Source: UBA12170 sp964293475
GTDB taxonomy: Bacteria; Bacteroidota; Bacteroidia; Bacteroidales; UBA12170
Direction of reading: 5' to 3'
DNA length: 64,000 bases
Assembly: GCA_964293475.1 (NCBI GenBank)
Contig: CAXYYJ010000008.1
Location: 1-64,000 of the forward strand
The notes beneath the pieces were generated by a model. The model was given only the letters and a program-made list of their open reading frames with translations. It was not told the DNA's origin and ran no database searches. Shown here piece by piece: positions 46,248 to 54,330 of this stretch (position 1 is the first letter of the stretch; the number at the start of each line of letters is the position of its first letter). Both the position numbers and the translations under genes were made by a program.

Positions 46248-46844
46248 TTATCGGATATCCTTGGCTTGCACCATCTTTATCCCGTTTTTCTCAAAATACT
46301 CCATCACCTTTAAATAATTCCCCCGATTTTTGGAGCCTATCACATCCGATATTACAATGGGCTGAAATCCTTCATCCTGCAAGCCGAAAACGGTGGCTTT
46401 TATACAGCCCTCGGCCAACAGCCCCACCACATAAACTTCGGTAATCTGGTTGTCTTTGAGCAACTTGAGTAATTCCGGATTGGTAAGCGAATTGGGCTTT
46501 GATTTGGAGAAAACATTTTGGTTGACCTGCTTCAGCCTGCGATCGAGCCCAACGCCCGGCGCCCCTTTTTTGCAAACATTTCCTGTGCCCCAATTCATGA
46601 TTGGATTGGTCCATTCGTTCACAATATAAACCACCAAATCTTTGCCTTGGTCAAAGCTGGAAATGGTTTGGTTTAACTTGTTAAAAAACAGGTCGATTCC
46701 GGCGGTATCCATGTGGATTTTGGAATTGGGATTTACAAGGTTTTCCTGTACGTCGATAACTAAAAGAGCTCGTTTTGCAGTTATTTGCGCCAATATGGAT
46801 GATAGCGAAAATGCCAAAAAGGCCAACACCAGCAAAAACCGCAT
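46248..46844 (-). CDS. Secreted isochorismatase-family hydrolase
   Basis: A 198-residue cysteine hydrolase with signal peptide MRFLLVLAFLAFSLSSILAQ. The frame stays open for 44 more codons upstream, but those are not protein-like and do not give a signal peptide. Catalytic triad candidates are the Asp of LLVIDVQENLVNPN, the Lys of FSKSKPNSL and the Cys of GLLAEGCIKATV. Most relatives are cytoplasmic amidases or isochorismatases, so export is unusual. The substrate is unknown; nicotinamidase-like activity is possible. Confidence 0.82.
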   Translation of the reverse strand: MRFLLVLAFLAFSLSSILAQITAKRALLVIDVQENLVNPNSKIHMDTAGIDLFFNKLNQTISSFDQGKDLVVYIVNEWTNPIMNWGTGNVCKKGAPGVGLDRRLKQVNQNVFSKSKPNSLTNPELLKLLKDNQITEVYVVGLLAEGCIKATVFGLQDEGFQPIVISDVIGSKNRGNYLKVMEYFEKNGIKMVQAKDIR

Positions 46845-47099
46845 TTGTTGGACGATGGAAATTGAAGTCTCTTTTTTGCAATTTGTTGACAAACAAGCGC
46901 TTAAAGGAGCAAAAATATTCTTATACATAAGTTCAATATTTGTTATTCTGATTATTAATGATGGTCCTTTGAGCAATGCTTTAACAACAAATTTTCCACT
47001 CTAAAGTTGCAAAAAGATTGATTTGCTAAAAATAAGAAAAATGGAAAAGATATGGCTAATATTAATCCATTTATATGGATCATATTTACCGGAATTCGC

Positions 47100-47107
47100 T
47101 AATTTTG
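47100..47107 (+). promoter_or_regulatory. -7 element upstream of the T9SS cargo gene
   Basis: TAATTTTG matches TAnnTTTG, 49 bases before the ATG at 47157. No -33 TTG at the right spacing. Confidence 0.4.
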
Positions 47108-47156
47108 CTACTGTTACAAAGTAAATTTTTATTGTCTCTTTAAATAATTGGTGCAT

Positions 47157-48194
47157 ATGACTCTCTTTACACATTTCGGCATGACATTCATAATCATGCT
47201 CTCATTTGTTCTTTCGGTGGGTTCGATTCAAGCTCAAACCGATATTTTGTTCGTTAACGACAACGCTGTGAATCCCGATAATACCACCTTAATCCTCAGT
47301 ACTTTCGATGACCTGGGCATAGGTTATACCTTGTTTGATGCAGCCGAAAACCAGGCTTCTCCTACCTTCGACGAGATGATGGGCTACGATTTGGTAGTTT
47401 GGTACACCTCGACCGATGGTGTGGGGCTTCAACTGTGGAATGGCAATGAAACCGACAACGAAGCGCTGATTGCGTATCTGAATGCCGGAGGAAATCTTTG
47501 GCTCATGGGCAACGATTTTCTGTACGACCGTTATGCGGCTCCCTATACTTTTAGCAGCGGAGACTTTGTGTACGATTATTTGGGAACTGCCCAATACTAC
47601 GCCCAAAGCTATGGCGACGATGGAAATTTGGGTGTTGCACAACTCGATTTGGAACCCAATCAAATTGTAAGTACTTTAAATCCAATTCAGTGGACTTTCT
47701 CCACCGCCTGGTGGATTGATGCTTGTCTGCCCGTTTTCGAAGCAAAACCCATTTATAGAATGGGCTCCGAAGATTATGTTTTTCACAACTATTTCTCAGG
47801 TATTTATTTCCCCGACCCCAGCGAAGTTTTTCACACCGTTAGCTTCTTCTTTGACCCGGCATTGATGGATACAGACGAAAACAGAGCTCTCTTGTTTAGC
47901 GATGTTATCAGCTTTTTCAATGGTATCATCTTCGATGGAATATCAGAAGCCAATGGGACTGATTTGCAGAATTCAACCATTTATCCAAACCCCGCAAGCG
48001 ATATTCTCCATATTTCAACCCATAGCCCTGCGATTCAAATAGCCGTTTATGACGAAACAGGCAAACTTGTTTTGGAGAAAAACGGCGTTTCGCAGTTGGA
48101 GACTCTAAACACCAGTAGCTGGATGCGGGGAGTTTATTATATCCGCGTTACAACTGCTGAAGGAATAAGCATTGAAAAAGCAGTGAAGCTTTAG
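47157..48194 (+). CDS. Secreted protein with T9SS type A sorting domain
   Basis: A 345-residue exported protein. The ATG at 47157 opens a signal peptide (MLSFVLSVGSIQAQ); an in-frame TTG at 47148 is less likely. Residues of about 30-235 form a glutamine-amidotransferase-like/ThuA-like sandwich (DILFVNDNAVNPDN, YDLVVWYTSTDG, YLNAGGNLWLMGNDFLYD). The last 85 residues are a T9SS type A sorting domain (IYPNPASDILHIS, AVYDETGKLVL, GVYYIRVTTAEGISIEKAVKL), so it is sent to the cell surface. Enzymatic role not established. Confidence 0.85.
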   Translation: MTLFTHFGMTFIIMLSFVLSVGSIQAQTDILFVNDNAVNPDNTTLILSTFDDLGIGYTLFDAAENQASPTFDEMMGYDLVVWYTSTDGVGLQLWNGNETDNEALIAYLNAGGNLWLMGNDFLYDRYAAPYTFSSGDFVYDYLGTAQYYAQSYGDDGNLGVAQLDLEPNQIVSTLNPIQWTFSTAWWIDACLPVFEAKPIYRMGSEDYVFHNYFSGIYFPDPSEVFHTVSFFFDPALMDTDENRALLFSDVISFFNGIIFDGISEANGTDLQNSTIYPNPASDILHISTHSPAIQIAVYDETGKLVLEKNGVSQLETLNTSSWMRGVYYIRVTTAEGISIEKAVKL

Positions 48195-48278
48195 GCTTTG
48201 CTTAAGCCAAAACAGGTGGCGATATTTGTAAAATTTGATGATAAAAAAAGATAGAATTATCCAATAACAAAAGGAATT

Positions 48279-48578
48279 ATGATAACAAAAGCTTCGATTT
48301 CAGCACTGACCAAGGTATTTTTTCTCTTGCTCATCATGGGCTTGTTTTCTTCTTGCGCCCCAGTAACCCCCATCGAAAATTGCGTGGTTGATGCGCCCTA
48401 TGGATTTTGGGGTGGATTATGGCACGGAATTATAGCCCCCGTTGGTTTTGTCCTGAGTTTATTTAGCGACAATATTGCCATGTACGCAGTAAATAACAAT
48501 GGTGGCTGGTACGATTTCGGCTTTGTTTTGGGCGCTGGGATACTATTCGGCGGTGGCTCCAAGGCTTCCAGAAGATAG
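48279..48578 (+). CDS. Small conserved lipoprotein
   Basis: A 99-residue lipoprotein with lipobox GLFSSC. It then has PYGFWGGLWHGIIAPVGFVL, a hydrophobic stretch and a Gly/Asn-rich tail (NNNGGWYDFGFVLGAG). Similar short proteins of the PYGFW...WHG type are widespread in bacteria and have no known function. Confidence 0.7.
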   Translation: MITKASISALTKVFFLLLIMGLFSSCAPVTPIENCVVDAPYGFWGGLWHGIIAPVGFVLSLFSDNIAMYAVNNNGGWYDFGFVLGAGILFGGGSKASRR

Positions 48579-48592
48579 TACAAACCAAGTTT

Positions 48593-48982
48593 CTACTGGT
48601 TATTTTTATTCATGGCTATGAGAATATAGCTGGCTAAGAAAGCTTCGAGCATGCTGAGCGGAATGGCAAGAGCCAGAATCTGCACAGGCAGCACGCTTAA
48701 ATTCCACACCACCAGCCACATCATTACAAACCCCAGCACCCAGGCCAGCAGGCTGGTTTGCATGAGTGTGAACTTACGCGAAATAACATATATAACCGCG
48801 GCAAACACCAGCGACCAGATTCCCCAAAAGGCACCATTGATGGGCTCTGAAGGAAATACCAACCCCAGTTTTTCGTAATGTGAAGTCCAATAAGATTTCA
48901 ACAAAAACTCGTTTCGCGCAAACTCCGAAATGCTGATCCAGGCTGTGGCAACCAATACAGAAAGAACGGCTCTGATTTTCAT
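48593..48982 (-). CDS. Small membrane protein of unknown function
   Basis: A 129-residue protein with four hydrophobic segments and short charged ends. There is no recognised family. It is convergent with the lipoprotein gene 15 bases away. Confidence 0.6.
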   Translation of the reverse strand: MKIRAVLSVLVATAWISISEFARNEFLLKSYWTSHYEKLGLVFPSEPINGAFWGIWSLVFAAVIYVISRKFTLMQTSLLAWVLGFVMMWLVVWNLSVLPVQILALAIPLSMLEAFLASYILIAMNKNNQ

Positions 48983-49196
48983 CTGTTTATAATTTTATTT
49001 TTAACGGTCAGATGGAATATCCATGTTAAATATTCCCGGTTTGTGAATAGCTTTTTGTATTTATATTTCATAAGACTTGAAATTTTAATATAGTTAAGGA
49101 TGAAATTTGAAGGGCTAAATTTGCAACAAAATCAATCAAGGTCAACCAGATAACGCAAAAAAAACAATAAAAAGTACAATAAATCCATAGATTTTC

Positions 49197-49402
49197 ACTT
49201 CTGAGACTGCGATGGGAACGTAGCCAGCCGGGCTTCGCCGACTGGTAGACTTGCCTAACTGAGCAGCCAGGTAGGCCTGTCTAACTGCGTAACCAGGTAA
49301 ATTCATCACCTGTGCTGAGTGTTAGTTGCTAAGCTTCGGTCACTAAGCAATGGTTGCTGAGCGAAGCCGAAGCAAGTCGAAGTGAGCTGAAGTAAGTCGA
49401 TG
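49197..49402. repeat. Degenerate intergenic repeat mosaic
   Basis: Interleaved imperfect repeats and hairpins: CCAGCCGGGCTTCGCCGACTGG, TGCCTAACTGAGCAGCCAGG then GGCCTGTCTAACTGCGTAAC, and AAGCAAGTCGAAGTGAGCTG then AAGTAAGTCGATG. It resembles the repeat at 10811-10908 and the GCCTGCCTG palindrome at 62404. Non-coding. Confidence 0.5.
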
Positions 49403-49489
49403 TATGGGCTTCTCGCTGGGCACTATCCCGATATTGAATAAGTACCGCTCAAAGTCCTATTTTTTGCCAACTGTTGTTTTTTTGTCTTA

Positions 49490-49575
49490 ATCAAATAACC
49501 ATCAAATAATAAGTGATTGATATTCAATGTTGTTATGCTCAAACTGGTTTCATCTATCAAATAACCATCAAATAA
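49490..49575. repeat. Two copies of a 20-bp direct repeat
   Basis: ATCAAATAACCATCAAATAA at 49490-49509 and at 49556-49575, each made of two shorter ATCAAATAA units. Both lie at or just past the 3' end of the AlbA_2 gene. Confidence 0.6.
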
Positions 49576-49579
49576 GATT

Positions 49580-51025
49580 CTATGCCCAAATTGGGATATA
49601 ACTAGCGTATTTTCTGGATTTACTTTCAGGGTCATCTTCTTTAATTACTCCTTCCTCCAAAGAATCTCGAATAATTCTTGATGCAATTGCTGCATTTTGG
49701 TCTTCTATTTTAAACCTGTTTCGAAGCGATTGATTTGTCATTTTTTCATTTGACACATATTTCAAACAAGCATGTTGATAGCATGCTCTTATTTTATCTT
49801 TTTTATCTAAGTCGTTTAAGGGTTTATAACTATACATGCACACTTTAGTTCTATTTTCAGCTACAATTACGTTAATCGCAGGTAGTTGGTAAAGTTCATT
49901 ATATAATATTACTTTATCTAAACCGCTACCTTTTTCTTCGCAGAAACCAAGCCTTCTCATTAAATCAGCTAATTTTTCATTTCTAGAAAGATACGCATCA
50001 ATAAATCGTTCAGGTGTAACAACCGGCGTCCCCGGATTTGAAATTTCTATCCTGTCAGTAAAGACTTCAATCATAGGAAATCCTTTTTCTGTTAGGTCCT
50101 GGTGAATAAGAGCATTTGCGACTAATTCTCTTATTGCAAGTTCGGGGTACATTCTAGTTTCTTTTCGCAAAGCCTTTCCTATTTCTTCATTTGCTGGAAG
50201 TTGACTATTAATCCAATCCACTAATTCTTCAAACCCTAAAGCATAACCTTTTATCCCAATTTGCTCTCTTTGTGTTTCTACTTTATTTTTCCCTTTATAT
50301 ACAATTACCCGAACAGATTTTCGCACAATTGTTTCAAAATCCTTAAAATGTTTTGCAAAAAGCAATGCACCTAATTTTGTAATTGCATACCCTTTGCTTT
50401 TAACCACTAATCCTTCTTCAATAAATTTATCAATAACCCCTTGTTGAGTAGAAGGATATGGAATTTTGATTAAATCAAAGTAAGTTTCGGTACTTAAATA
50501 TTTTGTAATGTCAGATGCATTTAAATGATCCTTTGCAATTTCTTTTTCAAACGGAATAATGTCCTTTTTCCAAATTTTTGCTTGTTTCTCAGGGAAATCA
50601 TTTAATTTTCTCGTAATGGTATTTACACGAATATATGCTTGATGTAAAAACTCTACAGGCTGGCTTTTAGTTGCGGGTATTACATAAATTGAAATATGTC
50701 GCTGGTCATCATAGTCAAATTCATAAACTGAAAAATCAATTCTGGGATTCAAACGTGTCGCCAACCAATGTTCTAAATCCTCATTCCCCTTTTTGTGTAA
50801 TTTTGCATTAAATGTTGTTCCCTTTATTAGATGAGTATTATCTTCAACACCAAAGACTAAATAGCCAAAAGGCTGGTTGTGAATACATGCTCCATTTGAC
50901 AAGCCAGAAATACGCTCACCAATTTCTTCAGCAGAATGAAAATTCAGTTTAAATTCAACCCATTCACTTTCATTCGGCTGCTTAGTTAATTCAGTTACAA
51001 GCTCTATAAGTTGTGTTTTGTTCAT
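49580..51025 (-). CDS. AlbA_2/Schlafen-type putative ATP-binding regulator
   Basis: A 481-residue protein. The start at 51025 is chosen because an AAAGGGA ribosome site precedes it and a -7 promoter element lies at 51045-51052; the upstream ATG at 51055 would be outside the transcript. An N-terminal AlbA_2 domain (SEWVEFKLNFHSAEEIGERI, SGLSNGACIHNQPFGYLVFG) is followed by a GHKL-like ATPase part (ELVANALIHQDLTEKGFPMIE, IEISNPGTPVVTPERFIDAY) and a C-terminal winged helix. Such proteins are transcription regulators or defence-associated. It opens the AT-rich island. Confidence 0.85.
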   Translation of the reverse strand: MNKTQLIELVTELTKQPNESEWVEFKLNFHSAEEIGERISGLSNGACIHNQPFGYLVFGVEDNTHLIKGTTFNAKLHKKGNEDLEHWLATRLNPRIDFSVYEFDYDDQRHISIYVIPATKSQPVEFLHQAYIRVNTITRKLNDFPEKQAKIWKKDIIPFEKEIAKDHLNASDITKYLSTETYFDLIKIPYPSTQQGVIDKFIEEGLVVKSKGYAITKLGALLFAKHFKDFETIVRKSVRVIVYKGKNKVETQREQIGIKGYALGFEELVDWINSQLPANEEIGKALRKETRMYPELAIRELVANALIHQDLTEKGFPMIEVFTDRIEISNPGTPVVTPERFIDAYLSRNEKLADLMRRLGFCEEKGSGLDKVILYNELYQLPAINVIVAENRTKVCMYSYKPLNDLDKKDKIRACYQHACLKYVSNEKMTNQSLRNRFKIEDQNAAIASRIIRDSLEEGVIKEDDPESKSRKYASYIPIWA

Positions 51026-51044
51026 TCCCTTTAATTTTGATGTC

Positions 51045-51052
51045 AAAGTTAA
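51045..51052 (-). promoter_or_regulatory. -7 element of the AlbA_2 gene
   Basis: Minus-strand TAACTTTG matches TAnnTTTG, 20 bases before the chosen ATG. Confidence 0.5.
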
Positions 51053-51126
51053 CACATTTATTTACAGTGCACTTACGGTTTGTTAGGAATTCGTCTACAC
51101 TTGTTGGCAACGTTTTTCGGGCTTTT

Positions 51127-51166
51127 GTTCCTATCATCCGACACAAATGTTGATGCGGGATAGAAC
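51127..51166. repeat. Imperfect hairpin upstream of the AlbA_2 gene
   Basis: GTTCCTATC and GATAGAAC form the outer arms of a bulged inverted repeat of about 40 bases. The flanking sequence TTGTTGGCAACG (51099-51110) is also partly self-complementary. It could be a gene-cassette boundary or a regulatory hairpin. Confidence 0.35.
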
Positions 51167-51221
51167 GTTTGATTTAACCACATGTACCACAGTGTTTTAT
51201 ACACGATATTGGCAATAGTGT

Positions 51222-51713
51222 TTAATTCATTTTCTTAAAATCATGTAATCCAATCTGGTAAATCATATATGGCCACATTTCTGTACCTTTTGCTCCCGGA
51301 AAAGTTCCTACATTTGATGTTTCTTTAAAATTCCCATTCTCTTCAATTTGAATGTCAGACTTATAGGCCAAAACGTAATCAGTCCTGTTTTTCATTAAAA
51401 GAAGAACTTTCATATTTTTTTCTTTTTCACTTTCTGTGTCCCCGCTTGTAGATAAGCAAAAATAAAATTCAATTGTCCCTTTTTGACCATTTTCATTGAA
51501 AATTGAATCATTCTCCCAAGTATCAATTATCTCAGGGAAAGGCTCAAATTGAATTATTGAATAGTCAAAACTGACACTATCAACAGGATGTAGTTTTATA
51601 GTAAATTTAGTCCCAATCGGAAATGCAAATCCATTTGCAGGTTCTGTCGGTAAATCTTGTGAGTAAACAACAAAATTTGTTGTCATAAATAACATCAATA
51701 GGATTTTTCTCAT
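51222..51713 (-). CDS. Secreted protein of unknown function
   Basis: A 163-residue protein with signal peptide MRKILLMLFMTTNFVVYSQD and no recognised family. The mature part is beta-rich with conserved-looking aromatic segments (FEPFPEIIDTWEN, TEMWPYMIYQIGLHD). Its ATG overlaps the stop of the truncated antitoxin-like gene by four bases, which may be accidental. Confidence 0.55.
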   Translation of the reverse strand: MRKILLMLFMTTNFVVYSQDLPTEPANGFAFPIGTKFTIKLHPVDSVSFDYSIIQFEPFPEIIDTWENDSIFNENGQKGTIEFYFCLSTSGDTESEKEKNMKVLLLMKNRTDYVLAYKSDIQIEENGNFKETSNVGTFPGAKGTEMWPYMIYQIGLHDFKKMN

Positions 51714-51865
51714 GCTAGTTTTGTCATACCAATTGATTTTGCAATATGTCCAATCGCAATTATAACATCCTTATCATTCCCATTTGCCAAAACAATGTTT
51801 AGATATTCAGCTATCATTTCGTTGCTGTCTAAATAGTCTGCTATATCGAATTTTGTCGGTTCCAT
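51710..51865 (-). pseudogene. C-terminally truncated addiction-module antidote-like gene
   Basis: A 51-codon frame too short to be noticed by size alone. It encodes MEPTKFDIADYLDSNEMIAE then YLNIVLANGNDKDVIIAIGH then IAKSIGMTKLA. This matches the N-terminal half of the HigA-like addiction-module antidote family, in which KFD..DYL, A.YLN..L, and IA...GMT.LA are typical. Relatives have about 100 residues and continue into a helix-turn-helix, which is lost here at the TGA overlapping the next ATG. No matching toxin gene lies upstream. Confidence 0.6.
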
Positions 51866-52123
51866 TTGTCTGCATTTAGATTGCATTTAAATATGTATTC
51901 AATCGGATACTAAAGTACAGATTCTTTTTTGTTATGAAAGGTTTTTGTGCAATTTTTTAAATCCGATTGCGTCTTGCCTTAATACCAGGTTCATCGAATC
52001 TCAGGGTGAACTTTTGAATTCCGGGGGATCGATTTAGTGCTATTTGATTTACAAGCAAGATTTAATTGGTAAAAAGCGCAGATTGCCTACCAAAAGCTTT
52101 AGAAACCGCGCCAGTTGGAGCGT

Positions 52124-53194
52124 CTATCTTTTTATCAATAAACTAAATAGTGCCTCATTAATATAATAATTCCCAGTCCCCAATTTCTCTTTTCGCAACA
52201 ATTTATCCTCAGCCAATTTATTTAAATAATTGGCTGCCGTTAATCTTGATACCCCCAAATCATTTACCACAAACTCAATCTTTGTATAGGGATGTTTGAA
52301 TAAGTTATTTAACAAATCCTGACTGTAAAATTTATAATTATTCCGAAGTCTGTACTTATAATCGAGCATTAGCTCTTTCATTTTAGTGATTAATTCAATC
52401 GTCTCTTTAGCGGTTTCTTCAACTCCTTTTATGATAAACAACAACCACTCTTCCCATAAATTCTCATCCCGAACATTTTGCAAAAGCCGGTAATAATCAG
52501 GCTTGTGCTTAATAATATAATTGCTCAAATATAAAATCGGCAAAGATTGAAGCTTTTGCAAAATCAAATATAATATGTTTATGATCCTGCCAGTCCTGCC
52601 ATTTCCATCATAAAATGGATGTATACTTTCAAATTGAAAATGAATAATTGCCATTTTTATCAATGGGTCACAATCTTGTATTTCTGAATCATTTATATAT
52701 AGCTCCAGATTTGCCATGAGTCTCATTATTTCCTCATAATCCTGTGGCGGAGTGTAAATAGTTTCACCGGTAGCGGCATTTTTTAAGGCGGTGCCAGGCA
52801 ATTTTCTGAATCCCGCCGTATTATCCTCCAATACTTCCTGAATCTGCAAAATACTATTATTTGTCAGAAGCCCAGTCTTTGTAATAAGTTCAAATCCCTT
52901 TTTTAGTGCTGAAATATAATTCTGAACCTCCTTTGCCTGATGCGATTTAAAAGCATCAAGATGCAATTCCGATTTGTATAAATCATCATGTGTGGTAATG
53001 ATATTTTCAATGGCAGAACTATCTTTTGCCTCTTGTAAACCAAGTGTATTAATCAGGATATTTTGATTTGGAATTGTTGAAGCAATGCCTTTTAACTCAG
53101 CCAAAGCAGCATGTGCAGAGGGTAGAGCTTTTAATACCTTTTTGGTTTCAAAGTCAACGGTTAATGGTAATTCTTTTAATCCCCAGGCTGTCAT
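52124..53194 (-). CDS. Fic-domain protein (AMP-transferase), class II
   Basis: A 356-residue Fic/DOC protein. An N-terminal helical domain carries the autoinhibitory motif SSAIEN at residues 59-64 (S-x-x-x-E63-N), which marks class II Fic enzymes. The catalytic motif is HPFYDGNGRTGR with H192. The C-terminal winged helix (GVSRLTAANYLNKL) could bind DNA. The enzyme would transfer AMP from ATP to a protein hydroxyl. Palindromic TGTATAG-type sites overlap its promoter, which suggests autoregulation. Confidence 0.92.
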   Translation of the reverse strand: MTAWGLKELPLTVDFETKKVLKALPSAHAALAELKGIASTIPNQNILINTLGLQEAKDSSAIENIITTHDDLYKSELHLDAFKSHQAKEVQNYISALKKGFELITKTGLLTNNSILQIQEVLEDNTAGFRKLPGTALKNAATGETIYTPPQDYEEIMRLMANLELYINDSEIQDCDPLIKMAIIHFQFESIHPFYDGNGRTGRIINILYLILQKLQSLPILYLSNYIIKHKPDYYRLLQNVRDENLWEEWLLFIIKGVEETAKETIELITKMKELMLDYKYRLRNNYKFYSQDLLNNLFKHPYTKIEFVVNDLGVSRLTAANYLNKLAEDKLLRKEKLGTGNYYINEALFSLLIKR

Positions 53195-53602
53195 ATGTAA
53201 AGAAATTTTAAAAAACTATACAAAGATAACCCTTTCTGTATAGAAAACGCGAAAATCTTTACATTTAAAAACAGATATGTATAGAATTTGTCAAAATCTA
53301 TTCACAAAGGCTGGTCAAATTCAGGGGTCTTAACTCCCGCTTTTGGGTTATTCTCAAGGATATCTTTAGATTCAAAGAGAGATTGAACGGTAGTTAGAAA
53401 AAATTTGACTTAGAGTTCCGATTTTTTTGACACGGAAAGTATTACCGCTAATGTGGCAATTTTACGTGGATTTATACCGATTGCTGATGCCACGAATGCA
53501 CGATAAAGCCGGGAACGTATCTATCAGGTTTTGGTAGTTTTATGGGCTTGTAATGCATTCCGAAAGGCTTCGGAACCGCGCAAGCTGGATTCCGCAACCA
53601 AT
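53195..53602. other. Promoter and intergenic region of the Fic gene
   Basis: 408 bases. The first 90 hold the Fic promoter and inverted repeats described separately. The rest shows no gene, with short stretches of sequence (53440-53600) that may be remnants of older coding DNA but do not read through. Confidence 0.45.
53196..53284 (-). promoter_or_regulatory. Fic gene promoter with inverted repeats
   Basis: The -7 element reads TATCTTTG on the minus strand (53221-53228). It is enclosed by CTATACA (53216-53222) and TGTATAG (53237-53243), and a third TGTATAG lies at 53278-53284. An outer pair, TGTAAAGA (53196-53203) and TCTTTACA (53256-53263), brackets the same region. The layout suits binding by the protein's own winged helix or another repressor. 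Confidence 0.5.
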
Positions 53603-53767
53603 TCACGCATCAACTTTCTTTTTTTTCGCTGACGATTGAATTTTTCTTTTCGCTGCTTTAGCTTTCAGTTCGCTCATTAATTTCCTGAAGTCTTTTAATT
53701 CTTCTTCAGTCCACGGTTCTGATTGGACGGTGAAGTCTATATTTTTCGGTTCTTTTATGAGTCCCAT
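53603..53767 (-). CDS. Small basic protein, possible antitoxin partner
   Basis: A 54-residue frame from ATG 53767 to TGA 53603. It encodes MGLIKEPKNIDFTVQSEPWT followed by EEELKDFRKLMSELKAKAAK and a lysine-rich tail. It starts 4 bases after the upstream gene's stop codon. The N-terminal strand and the helix EEELKDFRKLM followed by a disordered basic tail resemble small antitoxins paired with GNAT-like or other toxins. Family not recognised with certainty. Confidence 0.5.
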   Translation of the reverse strand: MGLIKEPKNIDFTVQSEPWTEEELKDFRKLMSELKAKAAKRKIQSSAKKKKVDA

Positions 53768-53771
53768 CTTT

Positions 53772-54104
53772 TTACAATTTAAAGTATTGTGAAATTAGTC
53801 TTAACGCCGCAGTAGTTTCAATAAACATTCTAAGACCACGAAAATGAGTAGCATGAAGTGTTTCCTGATAATGCCTGATTAAAGCAGTTTTAGCATCGAA
53901 AGCCAAAAATCCCTGATATCCTTTGTCAAATGAAACTTTACAGGCAAAGGCAACAAGATTTCCCGGCACACCAAAATAAACCTTGTCGATCCCTTTATTG
54001 AATTTGGGACTTTCAATTAGGTGCATGAAAATATGATCTTCTTTGTCCTGTATGCTAATGAGTCCTTGGATTCTTTGTTGCAGGTATTTAGGAAAAGTCA
54101 ACAA
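53772..54104 (-). CDS. GNAT-like protein, possible toxin
   Basis: A 110-residue protein starting at a TTG (54104) with no ATG before codon 27. A -7 element TATTTTTG (54124-54131) lies 20 bases upstream, so the TTG start is plausible, though relatives appear to have some 15 more N-terminal residues, so a truncated 5' end cannot be excluded. VPGNLVAFACKVSFDKGYQG and FLAFDAKTALIRHYQETLHA are acetyltransferase-like. With the 54-residue gene it forms a candidate toxin-antitoxin-like pair. Confidence 0.5.
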   Translation of the reverse strand: MLTFPKYLQQRIQGLISIQDKEDHIFMHLIESPKFNKGIDKVYFGVPGNLVAFACKVSFDKGYQGFLAFDAKTALIRHYQETLHATHFRGLRMFIETTAALRLISQYFKL

Positions 54105-54123
54105 GTAAACCCCTTAATCCCCC

Positions 54124-54131
54124 CAAAAATA
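54124..54131 (-). promoter_or_regulatory. -7 element of the GNAT-like gene
   Basis: Minus-strand TATTTTTG, 20 bases before the TTG start at 54104. Confidence 0.45.
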
Positions 54132-54171
54132 AAGCTTTTTTGAAACAGGGTGCTGAAAATTTTATTGGTTT

Positions 54172-54193
54172 TGTGTGTGTGTGTGGGGGGGGG
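54172..54193. repeat. (TG)7 followed by a run of nine G
   Basis: Seven TG units (54172-54185) run directly into G9 (54185-54193), about 50 bases upstream of the -7 element of the GNAT-like gene. Such tracts are slippage-prone and could alter promoter strength. Confidence 0.7.
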
Positions 54194-54330
54194 ATAAGCT
54201 AGGAGTTGTATTTTGTGTTGGGTCGAAGACTGGGTAAAAATGGTGTCATTAACATATCAGATGGAGATACGGGGGTATTAATGCCCATGAGGGAAACTAG
54301 CCTTAGTTTGCGTTTCAATGTTTAAAAATT

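Larger units (their letters stand above)
48983..49579. other. Intergenic region with degenerate repeats
   Basis: 597 bases with no credible gene. It contains a repeat mosaic at 49197-49402 and, further right, two copies of a 20-bp direct repeat (49490-49575). It marks the change from GC-moderate chromosome to the AT-rich island. Confidence 0.6.

Noticed and set aside
49423..49635. Minus-strand 70-residue frame with repeated LFDGYLI
   Set aside because: It overlaps the end of the AlbA_2 gene and is made by the 20-bp direct repeat read in one frame; there is no start signal.
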